Shown: positions 10,437 through 21,935 of the stretch, piece by piece
Layout: the number at the start of each line of letters is the position of its first letter
How positions within the stretch are numbered: the first letter of the stretch is position 1
Source of the DNA: Cycloclasticus sp.
GTDB lineage: Bacteria > Pseudomonadota > Gammaproteobacteria > Methylococcales > Cycloclasticaceae
Assembly (NCBI GenBank): GCA_002733135.1
Contig: NVUJ01000004.1
Span: 53,766 to 117,765 of the forward strand
Direction: 5' to 3'
DNA length: 64,000 nucleotides
The notes under the pieces: model-generated
Told to the model about the DNA's origin: nothing
Seen by the model: the letters and a program-made list of their open reading frames with translations, nothing else
Database searches by the model: none
Translations under genes and position numbers: made by a program

Positions 10437-11690
10437 TTATTCGCCTGTATCGTAATCTAATTGAGGCTCTAAGAACTTCTCGTAGCCTTTCAACATAAAG
10501 TCCCAATACAATATGGGTAAACCGATCGTTTTCGTGTGCCACATTAAGCTTGACTCTTCATTTGGTTTAGCGATCCATGGAAGTGTTGGCGTTACTTTAC
10601 CACCATAGATAAACTCAGCCATCATCACCTTACCGCGCGCTGTTGTGAGCGGGCATGAACCATAACCGTTGTAACCTTCAGACATGGGCTTGCCATCCAT
10701 AAGGTTTTTAATATTCTCAACTACAACAGGTGCTTGTTTACGAACCGCTGCCGCCGTTTTAGAATTTGGTGTTGAACAAGCGTCGCCTAAACCGAATACA
10801 TTGGTGTACTTAACGTGTTGCATGGAGTTTTGGTTAACATCCACATATCCAGCATCATTCGACACAGCAGAACCATGCAAGAACGCTGGTGTTTTTTGGT
10901 GTGGCGTCACGTGAAGCATGTCGAAATCAAGTTCTTTAATGTCACCCTTATTATCACCATCAACTACTAAAAACGTTGCTTTCTTAGCGTCACCATCAAT
11001 CTTAGTTAATTTATGTAATAGCTCTTTATGTATACCGTAACCATCTGCTACTTTTGATAATGCTTTAGCAAAGTAAGGTACGCCAAACATACCAGGGCCA
11101 GGGTTAGTAAAGTGCACATCACACTGATCTAATATGCCTTTACCACGCAGGTAGTCGGCTGCTAAATAAGCGATTTTTTGTGGCGCGCCTGGGCACTTAA
11201 ATGGTAACGGAGCTTGAGTAAAAAATGCTTTCGCACCTGATTTTAAGCCTTGGATGCATTCCCATGTGTATTCAACGTGGTCTGGTGAATAGTTGGTACA
11301 AACGCCGTTTTTGCCGATTGTTTCTTTTAGACCTTCAATGCCATCCCAATCTAAAACTAGGCCCGGACAAACCACTAAATAGTCATAGCTGATTTTATCG
11401 CCGTTATCTAATTCAACTGAATTATTATCTGCGTCAATGTTAGTAGCCGCTTGTTTGACCCAATTTACGCCACTTGGGATTAAGCTGCTCGTTGAACGGC
11501 GAGTTTTTTCTAAACTATAGCAACCGCCACCAACTAGAGTAAACGCAGGTTGGTAGTAATGATTCTCTGATGGGTCAACAATAGCGATATCCAATTGCTT
11601 GCCGTCTGAATGACGCTTTAGGCTTGCAGCAACAGTTACACCTGCCGCACCAGCGCCTATGATTAAAATTTGATGATGTTTTTTTGCCAC
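10437..11690 (-). CDS. sqr: Sulfide:quinone oxidoreductase, type II (mitochondrial-like)
   Basis: A membrane-associated flavoprotein that oxidises sulfide to sulfane sulfur and passes electrons to quinone. It is 417 residues. The N-terminal FAD-binding fold starts with ILIIGAGAAGVTVA (9-22). Two cysteines at the positions of the human SQOR redox pair are seen: C166 in KCPGAPQK and C346 in GSCPLTT; the segments around them match SQOR closely (SKTAAAV at 310-316, PILYWDFMLKGYEKF near the C-terminus). The second FAD contact is VFGLGDAC. The start codon is GTG, with AGGAG eight bases upstream. Flavocytochrome c sulfide dehydrogenase is less likely because the SQOR-type cysteine contexts are kept. 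It is convergent with tusA. Confidence 0.88.
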   Translation of the reverse strand: MAKKHHQILIIGAGAAGVTVAASLKRHSDGKQLDIAIVDPSENHYYQPAFTLVGGGCYSLEKTRRSTSSLIPSGVNWVKQAATNIDADNNSVELDNGDKISYDYLVVCPGLVLDWDGIEGLKETIGKNGVCTNYSPDHVEYTWECIQGLKSGAKAFFTQAPLPFKCPGAPQKIAYLAADYLRGKGILDQCDVHFTNPGPGMFGVPYFAKALSKVADGYGIHKELLHKLTKIDGDAKKATFLVVDGDNKGDIKELDFDMLHVTPHQKTPAFLHGSAVSNDAGYVDVNQNSMQHVKYTNVFGLGDACSTPNSKTAAAVRKQAPVVVENIKNLMDGKPMSEGYNGYGSCPLTTARGKVMMAEFIYGGKVTPTLPWIAKPNEESSLMWHTKTIGLPILYWDFMLKGYEKFLEPQLDYDTGE

Positions 11691-11843
11691 GTTAGATTCT
11701 CCTAAGTTGCCTATATTTTATATTTCTCAAAGCTTTGTAACTATACCGATTTTCTTTGATGAAAAAAGCCGCATACCCTTCTCTGACCAACTATTTTTTA
11801 CAACTTTCAGGAACGCTTATAGCTTTAAATTAAATGCATATTA

Positions 11844-12521
11844 CTATATTCTAAAGCCGCCGTGCTTCTTTCTCTGCCGATTATCTTGAATCTGCATACC
11901 TTTATGCACACCTGCCCCAAGGCCTAGCGCCAACATTAATATTGCAAACAGCCACGCGTAAATACTTGAGCTTGCTTCCTCACTTACTTTTTTCATACCC
12001 CCTTCCGAAGGATTACTAGACACTGCTGATGCTTGATGCTGAGCTAGCTGCTTATTCAGTAATTGGATAGTTTTTTGCGCTTTACTCAATGACGCCTTTA
12101 ATGCTTGCTCTGATTTTTGCAATTGTTCGAACTCTGCTGGCACGGCCCTCTGGTCTGCGCCGGCTCCCTGCTGTTTTTCTGCGAAGGCTGTTGTTTCCGC
12201 TGCAGTCGCTTCAAGTGCATCCAATTTATTTTGAACCTGCCTATACTTACTCTGTAAAGCCAACAGTCGCACGTTAGCCGGCTTTTCATCTGATAAAAAT
12301 CGCTTTTCTACCCAACCTGTTGTGCCGTCTACTAATTCAACGTTAACGAAGCCATTCTGTTCATCTTTTAAATCCACGGGCGTACCACTAGGAAGCAATT
12401 GGATTGGTTGCTCATCGCTATTTGGCTTAGCGTACATACCGACCAATAATTTGTCTGTTATATGGGCCGCTAAACTCATCGTTGGTATAAGAATCAACAA
12501 GAATAGAATGCGCTTTACCAT
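11844..12521 (-). CDS. YgiM-like SH3-domain membrane protein
   Basis: A 225-residue protein of the bacterial SH3-domain family typified by E. coli YgiM (TIGR04211). It has a signal peptide (about 1-18, ending SLAA), an SH3b domain (about 20-80) containing TTGWVEKRFL, a long coiled coil (about 85-165) and one C-terminal transmembrane helix (about 190-208) followed by a basic tail. The expected topology is a periplasmic SH3/coiled coil anchored in the inner membrane. It starts one base after the prlC stop and is probably co-transcribed. The molecular function is unknown. Confidence 0.82.
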   Translation of the reverse strand: MVKRILFLLILIPTMSLAAHITDKLLVGMYAKPNSDEQPIQLLPSGTPVDLKDEQNGFVNVELVDGTTGWVEKRFLSDEKPANVRLLALQSKYRQVQNKLDALEATAAETTAFAEKQQGAGADQRAVPAEFEQLQKSEQALKASLSKAQKTIQLLNKQLAQHQASAVSSNPSEGGMKKVSEEASSSIYAWLFAILMLALGLGAGVHKGMQIQDNRQRKKHGGFRI

Positions 12522-12522
12522 T

Positions 12523-14562
12523 TTATGCTGCTATCCCTGAATGTCTTAGCAAAGCATCAATCATTGGTTTTCTTCCCCTAAACGCTGTAAATAGATTTAG
12601 CGCATCGTCACTGCCGCCTTTTTCCAACACATTATGTAGAAAAGCTCGGCCTGTTTTTTTATCAAATACACCATTTTCTTCAAACAAAGAAAACGCATCA
12701 CTGGAAAGCACTTCGGCCCATTTGTAACTGTAATACCCTGCGGCATAACCACCAGCAAAAATATGCGAAAAACTATTGGGGAAACGATTAAAGTAAGGCG
12801 TTTTAACAACGCTTACCTCGTCTCTCACTTGTTGCAAAATCTTGTAAATCTGCGAATCATTTGTACCATCAAATTCCAAATGCACACGGAAATCAAATAA
12901 GGAGAATTCGATTTGTCTGACCATCTGCATGCCCGATTGGAAATTTTTTGCCGCCAACATTTTTTCGAACATCTCATCGGGCAGTTTCTTGCCGGTTTGA
13001 TAATGCCCCGAAATCATCTCCATTACCTCTGGTTGCCAACACCAATTTTCCATAAATTGACTCGGTAACTCGACCGCATCCCATTCCACACCATGAATCC
13101 CTGACACACTCAAGTGATCTACTTTAGTCAACATATGATGCAAACCATGACCAAACTCGTGAAATAACGTTTCGACTTCGCCGTGTGTTAATAACGAAGG
13201 GTCGTCCCCAATGGGTGGCGTGAAATTACAGGTTAAGTAAGCCACTGGCGATTGCACGCTCTCACCTTTTTTAAAACGCGTAACGCACTCATCCATCCAC
13301 GCTCCACCACGTTTAAGAGGGCGCGCATACAGATCAATATAAAAACGCCCTCGTTGACTACCAGCTTCATCCGTAATAGTAAAAAACTGAACGTCTTTAT
13401 GCCAGATATCCACGTCGTTTAATTCTGAAATTTCAATGCCGTACAATTTTTCTACTACCGAAAACATGCCCGATAACACACGGTTCGCCGGAAAATATGG
13501 TTTTACGTCTTCTTGAGAGAATTGGTACTGCGCTTCTCGCAGTTTTTCAGCGTAATAGGCAATATCCCAAGACTCTATAACACCATCAAGACCCTGTTCT
13601 TTTGCAAAGCTACTTAACGCTTGGTAATCTTGTTTAGCCATCGGCAGCGATCGGAATGCTAATTGATCCAAAAAATCAATGACATCAGCCGTTGAGTCGA
13701 CCATCTTGGTTGCTAGCGATAACTCAGCATAATTTGAGAATCCTAATAATTTAGCTTTTTCTTGGCGTAAAGAAACAATCTCCACCATAACGGTTGCATT
13801 GTCCCATTGATCAGCGGCCCTGCTTTGGTCTGATGCCCGCGTTACAAAGGCATGATGTATTTCATAACGCAACTCCCTGTTATCGGCATAGCTCATTACT
13901 GCCATGTAACACGGGGATTCCAACGTTAGCATCCAGCCCTTTTTTTCTTTTTGTTCCGCTGTTTGACGAAATAAATTCAAGGAAGAATCTGGCAACCCCG
14001 TTAGTTCTTTTTTTTCTAGAATTTGTTTGCTCCATGCATTCGTTGCATCCATAATGTTTTCTTCAAACTGATTCGTTAACGTCGATAATTGCTGGTTTAT
14101 TTCCATGTATCGATGCTTTTTGTCATCGGGCAACGCAACACCTGATAACTCAAAGTCGCGTAGCGCATTAGCAATAATTTTTTGCTGTGCGCCGTCTAAT
14201 TGCTTAAATTCAGCGCTATTTTTAATCGATTGATAGGCTTCAAATAGCGGTTTATTCTGGCCAATTTCCGTAGAATATTCGCTCAACTTTGGTAGACAGT
14301 TTGAATACGCTTCTCGCCACTCATCATTATTCATCACAGAATTTAAATGGCTCACTGGCGACCAAACTCTGCTCAACCAGTCATCCATTAATTCCATGGG
14401 GTACACCAAGTTCTCCCAATTAGGAGCCTCATCCGATTTGAGCAATGAATCTACTTTTTGTTTGTTGGTTTTTAAAACATAATCTATTGCTGGTTCAATG
14501 TCCTCTGCTTTTATCTCGGAAAATGGTGGTAATTCGAATGTTTTGATTAATGGGTTAGGCAT
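12523..14562 (-). CDS. prlC: Oligopeptidase A (M3 metallopeptidase)
   Basis: A cytosolic zinc peptidase of the M3 family that degrades signal peptides and other short peptides. The 679 residues equal the usual length. The zinc motif HEFGH is at 468-472 in ETLFHEFGHGLHH, with the third ligand expected in the following EWDAVELPSQ region. The SH3-domain gene follows after one base. Confidence 0.96.
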   Translation of the reverse strand: MPNPLIKTFELPPFSEIKAEDIEPAIDYVLKTNKQKVDSLLKSDEAPNWENLVYPMELMDDWLSRVWSPVSHLNSVMNNDEWREAYSNCLPKLSEYSTEIGQNKPLFEAYQSIKNSAEFKQLDGAQQKIIANALRDFELSGVALPDDKKHRYMEINQQLSTLTNQFEENIMDATNAWSKQILEKKELTGLPDSSLNLFRQTAEQKEKKGWMLTLESPCYMAVMSYADNRELRYEIHHAFVTRASDQSRAADQWDNATVMVEIVSLRQEKAKLLGFSNYAELSLATKMVDSTADVIDFLDQLAFRSLPMAKQDYQALSSFAKEQGLDGVIESWDIAYYAEKLREAQYQFSQEDVKPYFPANRVLSGMFSVVEKLYGIEISELNDVDIWHKDVQFFTITDEAGSQRGRFYIDLYARPLKRGGAWMDECVTRFKKGESVQSPVAYLTCNFTPPIGDDPSLLTHGEVETLFHEFGHGLHHMLTKVDHLSVSGIHGVEWDAVELPSQFMENWCWQPEVMEMISGHYQTGKKLPDEMFEKMLAAKNFQSGMQMVRQIEFSLFDFRVHLEFDGTNDSQIYKILQQVRDEVSVVKTPYFNRFPNSFSHIFAGGYAAGYYSYKWAEVLSSDAFSLFEENGVFDKKTGRAFLHNVLEKGGSDDALNLFTAFRGRKPMIDALLRHSGIAA

Positions 14563-14617
14563 TTGATTGTAGGGTTATAAAAAAGACTATGGTCGCACGA
14601 TTCCTGCTTTTGAGCCA

Positions 14618-15559
14618 CTATTGAAACTTGACGCCCAGCATCCAAACCGCAGCGACACCAAATACAAAAAACGACAACAACGCCGCCCAAGATTTATATT
14701 GAAAATGTCTAATTAAGGTTAATTCATCTTTAGCAGATATTAAGAATGGCTTTCGACTATCAGTAGGCTTTTCTATCGTATTGTCTATATTTGCATCACT
14801 ATTTTCAGTCTGACGCTCCGCCAATGACCGTTTGGCAATCACAACGGCTTGTTCCCATTCCTCTGAATCCAATAATCCGTCTTTGTTTTTATCAAACTTC
14901 TGCAATAATTGCTGCGGATTACTTTTCCAATGTCTAAGAATCGCCGCTAATGACTCACTATTGGTCGGTACAATTGCCTCCTTAAAAGACCTTAAGTCAC
15001 CTAATACATAGAGAAGCTCGTTCTCGTGTATGCGTTTTTCGCTATACCGATAACGCTTGCCAATAGGTAGGCTTCTTGAACTAAACCCTTTTGGGCCTGC
15101 GCTAGGATACGGCGTGCTTCCATACCAACTGTCTGACCTTGAATGAATGACTTCTGCATCATCTGGATCAACAATCGCTTTTCCAGTTCTACCCACCAAA
15201 AAAAACACGCCATCACTGACGCCTGTTTCATAAATACTCCAACTAGTTCGACTACGACCGCGCACATAATGCGATTGCTTTTCCTCCACCTTATATTCGT
15301 ACCAAACACACTCTAGTTTGGTAAGCGGGGCAATTATTGCCTCACCCGGTAGCAATTTAGCCGTCCCTTTAAATTCGTTATAGCCTTGAGACGCCGAGCG
15401 TAACAACGCCGTTGGCGTGTCTTGCATCATCCGGTATCGCCAAAAGAAGCGAAAAGAAAAATAAAAACAAGCTGCCGCTATAACACAAGCACCCGTAAAA
15501 AATAGCCAAAATTCATCCGAGGATAAGCCTTGAATTTTGTAGGCTAGCTCATCAATCAT
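14618..15559 (-). CDS. GIDE-domain membrane protein with an EF-hand, LemA partner
   Basis: A 313-residue membrane protein with a hydrophobic helix near the N-terminus (about 17-40), a GIDE-like domain (about 50-190) resembling bacterial relatives of the E3 ligase MUL1/GIDE, and a second transmembrane helix near the C-terminus (about 290-310). There is no RING domain. Residues 223-234 (DKNKDGLLDSEE) form a canonical 12-residue EF-hand calcium loop, placed between the GIDE domain and the last helix. The start overlaps the lemA stop by ATGA, so the two are coupled. GIDE/LemA pairs are widespread, but their function is not settled. Confidence 0.75.
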   Translation of the reverse strand: MIDELAYKIQGLSSDEFWLFFTGACVIAAACFYFSFRFFWRYRMMQDTPTALLRSASQGYNEFKGTAKLLPGEAIIAPLTKLECVWYEYKVEEKQSHYVRGRSRTSWSIYETGVSDGVFFLVGRTGKAIVDPDDAEVIHSRSDSWYGSTPYPSAGPKGFSSRSLPIGKRYRYSEKRIHENELLYVLGDLRSFKEAIVPTNSESLAAILRHWKSNPQQLLQKFDKNKDGLLDSEEWEQAVVIAKRSLAERQTENSDANIDNTIEKPTDSRKPFLISAKDELTLIRHFQYKSWAALLSFFVFGVAAVWMLGVKFQ

Positions 15560-16128
15560 TCAAACAATTTTTTAACACTAACATCGGCAATTTCAGACTC
15601 TTCAAACTCAAGTAACTCGAACGCTTTAAAATTGAAGAAGCGGGCAACAATGACATCTGGAAATTGCTCCACGCGTACATTATTTAGATTAACGCTTTCG
15701 TTATAATATTCACGCCTGTCTGCAATATTGTTTTCCAGTTGGCTTATACGTTTTTGCAAATCTTGAAAAGAATCATTTGCTTTAAGATCTGGGTACGCTT
15801 CAGCAACGGCAAATAAATTCATCAACCCTTGACGCATTTGCGTTTCTGCTTGCCCTAGAGCGCTCACATCAGACTTACCTAATGCACGTGAAACACCTGA
15901 ACGCGCCAACATGACTTTTTCTAACGTATCCTGCTCGTGCGCCATGTAACGCTTACATGTGTCGACTAGCTTTGGTAACTCATCATGACGCTGCTTCAAT
16001 AACACATCGATATTTGCCCATGCCTTAGAAACACTATGTTTCAAGCTCACCAAACTGTTATATAACGCCACACCATAGCCTGCTAACACAACAATAATAG
16101 CTAAGGTAATAAATCCTGATACACTCAT
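15556..16128 (-). CDS. lemA: LemA family protein
   Basis: A 190-residue LemA protein: one N-terminal transmembrane helix (about 3-22) and a helical domain with the family stretches WANIDVLLKQRHDELPKLV and YNESVNLNN. An upstream in-frame ATG at 16140 would add four residues, but GGAG (16138-16135) stands six bases before the ATG at 16128, which is therefore preferred. It is translationally coupled to the GIDE-domain gene. Confidence 0.92.
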   Translation of the reverse strand: MSVSGFITLAIIVVLAGYGVALYNSLVSLKHSVSKAWANIDVLLKQRHDELPKLVDTCKRYMAHEQDTLEKVMLARSGVSRALGKSDVSALGQAETQMRQGLMNLFAVAEAYPDLKANDSFQDLQKRISQLENNIADRREYYNESVNLNNVRVEQFPDVIVARFFNFKAFELLEFEESEIADVSVKKLFE

Positions 16129-16180
16129 GTTTTTCTCCATTTAACACTCACTCGGTAAAGTATAGAACAGGATACAACTC

Positions 16181-16717
16181 ATGCACGTTAAATCTTTTGA
16201 TTCTAAAACCCCGTCCATTGCTAAATCTGCGTATATACACGACACAGCTGTTGTGATTGGTGACGTGAAGCTCTCAGAGGACGTATCTATTTGGCCATTG
16301 GCCGTTGTTCGTGGCGATATTCACAGTATTAAAATAGGCGCGCGCTCAAATGTTCAAGATGGCAGCGTATTACACGTGACACACGCCAGCGACTACAATC
16401 CCGGAGGCTACCCGTTAATAATTGGCGATGATGTGACCGTTGGCCATAACGTCACCTTGCATGGGTGCACGATAGGTAATCGCTGTCTGCTTGGTATGGG
16501 CGCTATTGTGATGGATGGCGCTGTGGTTAATGACAATGTAATGATTGGTGCTGGAAGCCTTGTTCCGCCCGGCAAAGTATTAGAGAGTGGCTATTTATAC
16601 GTGGGTTCGCCGGTTAAAAAAGCACGACTGATTAATGAAAAAGAAGTACAATTTTTAACCTATTCCCCACAAAACTACGTGCGACTGAAGAATAAATATA
16701 TGGCTGAATGCCTGTAG
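16181..16717 (+). CDS. Gamma-carbonic anhydrase-like hexapeptide-repeat protein
   Basis: A 178-residue left-handed beta-helix protein of the YrdA/PaaY/CaiE group. Hexapeptide repeats run from about 17 to 140. Metal-ligand histidines are in place: LHVTHASDY and VGHNVTLHGC. The N-terminal active-site residues WPLAVVRGD and NVQDGSVLH match the family. Whether it hydrates CO2 or acts as a thioesterase cannot be told. Its stop abuts the convergent aroE stop without a gap. Confidence 0.9.
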   Translation: MHVKSFDSKTPSIAKSAYIHDTAVVIGDVKLSEDVSIWPLAVVRGDIHSIKIGARSNVQDGSVLHVTHASDYNPGGYPLIIGDDVTVGHNVTLHGCTIGNRCLLGMGAIVMDGAVVNDNVMIGAGSLVPPGKVLESGYLYVGSPVKKARLINEKEVQFLTYSPQNYVRLKNKYMAECL

Positions 16718-17530
16718 TTAAGCCCTGAGTCCGCCCCTAATCGCAGACGTTTCAGGCATCACACCTCGCCATAAATTAAACGCGTGAGCCGCTTGCTCAA
16801 CCAGCATACCTAGGCCATCTGTTGACAATACTGCGCCTTGTTTTTCTCCCCATAAAACAAACGCTGTCGGTTCTTTGCTGTACGCTAAGTCATAGCACAC
16901 GCCTTTGGATGATAACAAACCACTGGCTAGAGGCGGCAGGTCGCCCGTTAAGCTCGTAGACGTGGCATTAATAATTAAATCAAATTCCTCGCCCATCAAC
17001 GCTTCATAACTCGAAGCGTGTATATCACCCAGCGAAGAGAAAAGCGTTTCCATCGCTCGCGCTTTCGGCACGGTTCTATTCGCCAGCCAAAGATTTGAGG
17101 GTTCTCCTCTTAATAGTGGTTCTAAAATACCTCGAGCTGCACCACCTGCACCTAATACCAACACCCGCTTACCTTTTAACGTTAAGCCCAAGTTACCACA
17201 CAGGTCAGTTATTAAACCAACTCCATCGGTGTTATCGCCTAATATCGAGCCGTCTTGCATTAACTTTAAGGTATTAACAGCACCACTAATCGTTGCTCGC
17301 TCCGTCAACGCGTCTGCCTTTTGAAACGCTAATTCTTTTAATGGCACCGTGCAATTTAAACCCTTACCACCCGTCTTAAAAAAATAATCGGCCAAGTTAG
17401 CAAACACATCCGGGTGAACTTCTATTGCTTCATAACTTATTTTTTCGCCCGTTTGTTCAGCAAACCTCTGATGAATCGCGGGGGACATACTATGACTAAT
17501 TGGGAATCCCAACACTGCGTATCGATCCAT
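16718..17530 (-). CDS. aroE: Shikimate dehydrogenase
   Basis: Reduces 3-dehydroshikimate to shikimate with NADPH in aromatic amino acid synthesis. From the ATG at 17530 it is 270 residues. Substrate-site residues are seen in GFPISHSMSPAIHQ and in NCTVPLKE with the catalytic lysine; the NADP fold is LVLGAGGAARGIL. The frame is open 28 codons further upstream, into hemB, but the family N-terminus and AAGGA ten bases upstream fix the start at 17530. hemB ends 13 bases before it on the same strand. Confidence 0.96.
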   Translation of the reverse strand: MDRYAVLGFPISHSMSPAIHQRFAEQTGEKISYEAIEVHPDVFANLADYFFKTGGKGLNCTVPLKELAFQKADALTERATISGAVNTLKLMQDGSILGDNTDGVGLITDLCGNLGLTLKGKRVLVLGAGGAARGILEPLLRGEPSNLWLANRTVPKARAMETLFSSLGDIHASSYEALMGEEFDLIINATSTSLTGDLPPLASGLLSSKGVCYDLAYSKEPTAFVLWGEKQGAVLSTDGLGMLVEQAAHAFNLWRGVMPETSAIRGGLRA

Positions 17531-17543
17531 GATTAATGATTCC

Positions 17544-18575
<1,032 letters not shown>

Positions 18576-18691
18576 CTATAATATTTTTGTCGTTATTTTA
18601 ACCATAACGTCTTTAACTAACTCTAGAAATTTTAACCTGAGCAACTATACTCCTTTTGACTAGTTTAGAAACAAGCTTTCGGTAAATACAA

Positions 18692-19156
18692 ATGAAAAAA
18701 AATTTAATGCTTTTAATGTTCTTTCTACTTACGTTTAACGCGTACGCTGATAGTAATAGCGTGTATGAAAAATCTGGCGACGTCACCATCGATGAGGCTT
18801 TTGACTCTGTATACCAAGAGCTCGAACAGCGAAATTTTTACGTTATTTTCGACGTCAACATAGGCAAAAGCATTTCGCGCTTTAAGGAAAAATGGGCTGA
18901 AAACTATAATAAAAATAATTTAGGTGGTATTCGCAGCATGGTTTTTTGCAACGGCTGGTATGCTAACAAAGTTAGTAATGCTGACCCTACCATGCTGGCG
19001 TTATGCCCAATGAGGCTCACAGTCATCGAACGTTCAGGTAAAGCCCATATATTGTTTATTAAGCCCAGCTTTATTGGCCAGAATAGCGATGCACTACCTA
19101 TTTTAAAAGAAATAGAAGACACCGTGATAAACGCCATTAATGCTGCAATGGAATAG
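18692..19156 (+). CDS. Secreted DUF302-like protein
   Basis: A 154-residue protein with a cleavable signal peptide (about 1-19, ending AYA) and a compact domain resembling DUF302 (about 25-125), judged from the overall pattern of alternating strands and the LALCPMRLTV core strand. Two cysteines, in MVFCNGW and LALCPMR, could form a disulfide in the periplasm. The function of DUF302 is unknown. It sits in the 0.6-kb region between divergent hemB and mlaC. Confidence 0.62.
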   Translation: MKKNLMLLMFFLLTFNAYADSNSVYEKSGDVTIDEAFDSVYQELEQRNFYVIFDVNIGKSISRFKEKWAENYNKNNLGGIRSMVFCNGWYANKVSNADPTMLALCPMRLTVIERSGKAHILFIKPSFIGQNSDALPILKEIEDTVINAINAAME

Positions 19157-19213
19157 CAACTTTAAAGGTCTAATGTAACAATAACGATAAAACCAACATC
19201 TATAGGAAAAAGA

Positions 19214-21383
<2,170 letters not shown>

Positions 21384-21400
21384 GGCTTACTCTCGCTGAT

Positions 21401-21916
21401 TTACGTTTGCTGAAGTCTTTCTTGAAGCTCTTGGTTTTTCTTGACGACTGCTTCACCCGCAGACTTTCTTTCAGCAAGAACTCGCTGTGCTACGCCTTCG
21501 TCAGACAGCGCTAAAATTTGCGCTGCTAAATACGCTGCATTTTTTGCACCCGGCTTACCAATAGCAACACTAGCTACTGGAATACCGCCTGGCATTTGCA
21601 CAGTAGATAACAATGCATCTTTGCCCTGCAAAGACCCTGCATCCAATGGCACGCCAATCACAGGCTTAACCGTATTTGCAGCCACTGCACCCGCCAAATG
21701 TGCCGCTAAACCGGCAGCAGCGATGAATACTGCGCAACCACGTTTGTCAGCATCAGTGACGTAAGCGTGCGTTTCTGCTGGTGTTCTATGCGCCGAAGTA
21801 ATTCTTACTTCGAAAGGGATATTTAACTTTTTTAACACCTCTAAAGTAGACTCCATCACGGGAAAGTCTGAATCTGAACCCATTAAAACGGCAACGAATA
21901 TTGATTGATTTTGCAT
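21401..21916 (-). CDS. purE: N5-carboxyaminoimidazole ribonucleotide mutase
   Basis: Converts N5-CAIR to CAIR in purine synthesis. From the ATG at 21916 it has 171 residues. The N-terminal MGSDSDFPVM, the SAHRTP loop and GVPLDAGSLQGKDALLSTVQMPGGIPVA are class I PurE hallmarks. The frame extends to 21961 but overlaps topA, and family length favours 21916. purK is not next to it. Confidence 0.96.
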   Translation of the reverse strand: MQNQSIFVAVLMGSDSDFPVMESTLEVLKKLNIPFEVRITSAHRTPAETHAYVTDADKRGCAVFIAAAGLAAHLAGAVAANTVKPVIGVPLDAGSLQGKDALLSTVQMPGGIPVASVAIGKPGAKNAAYLAAQILALSDEGVAQRVLAERKSAGEAVVKKNQELQERLQQT

Positions 21917-21935
21917 AGTATTTTCTTTATTAAAT

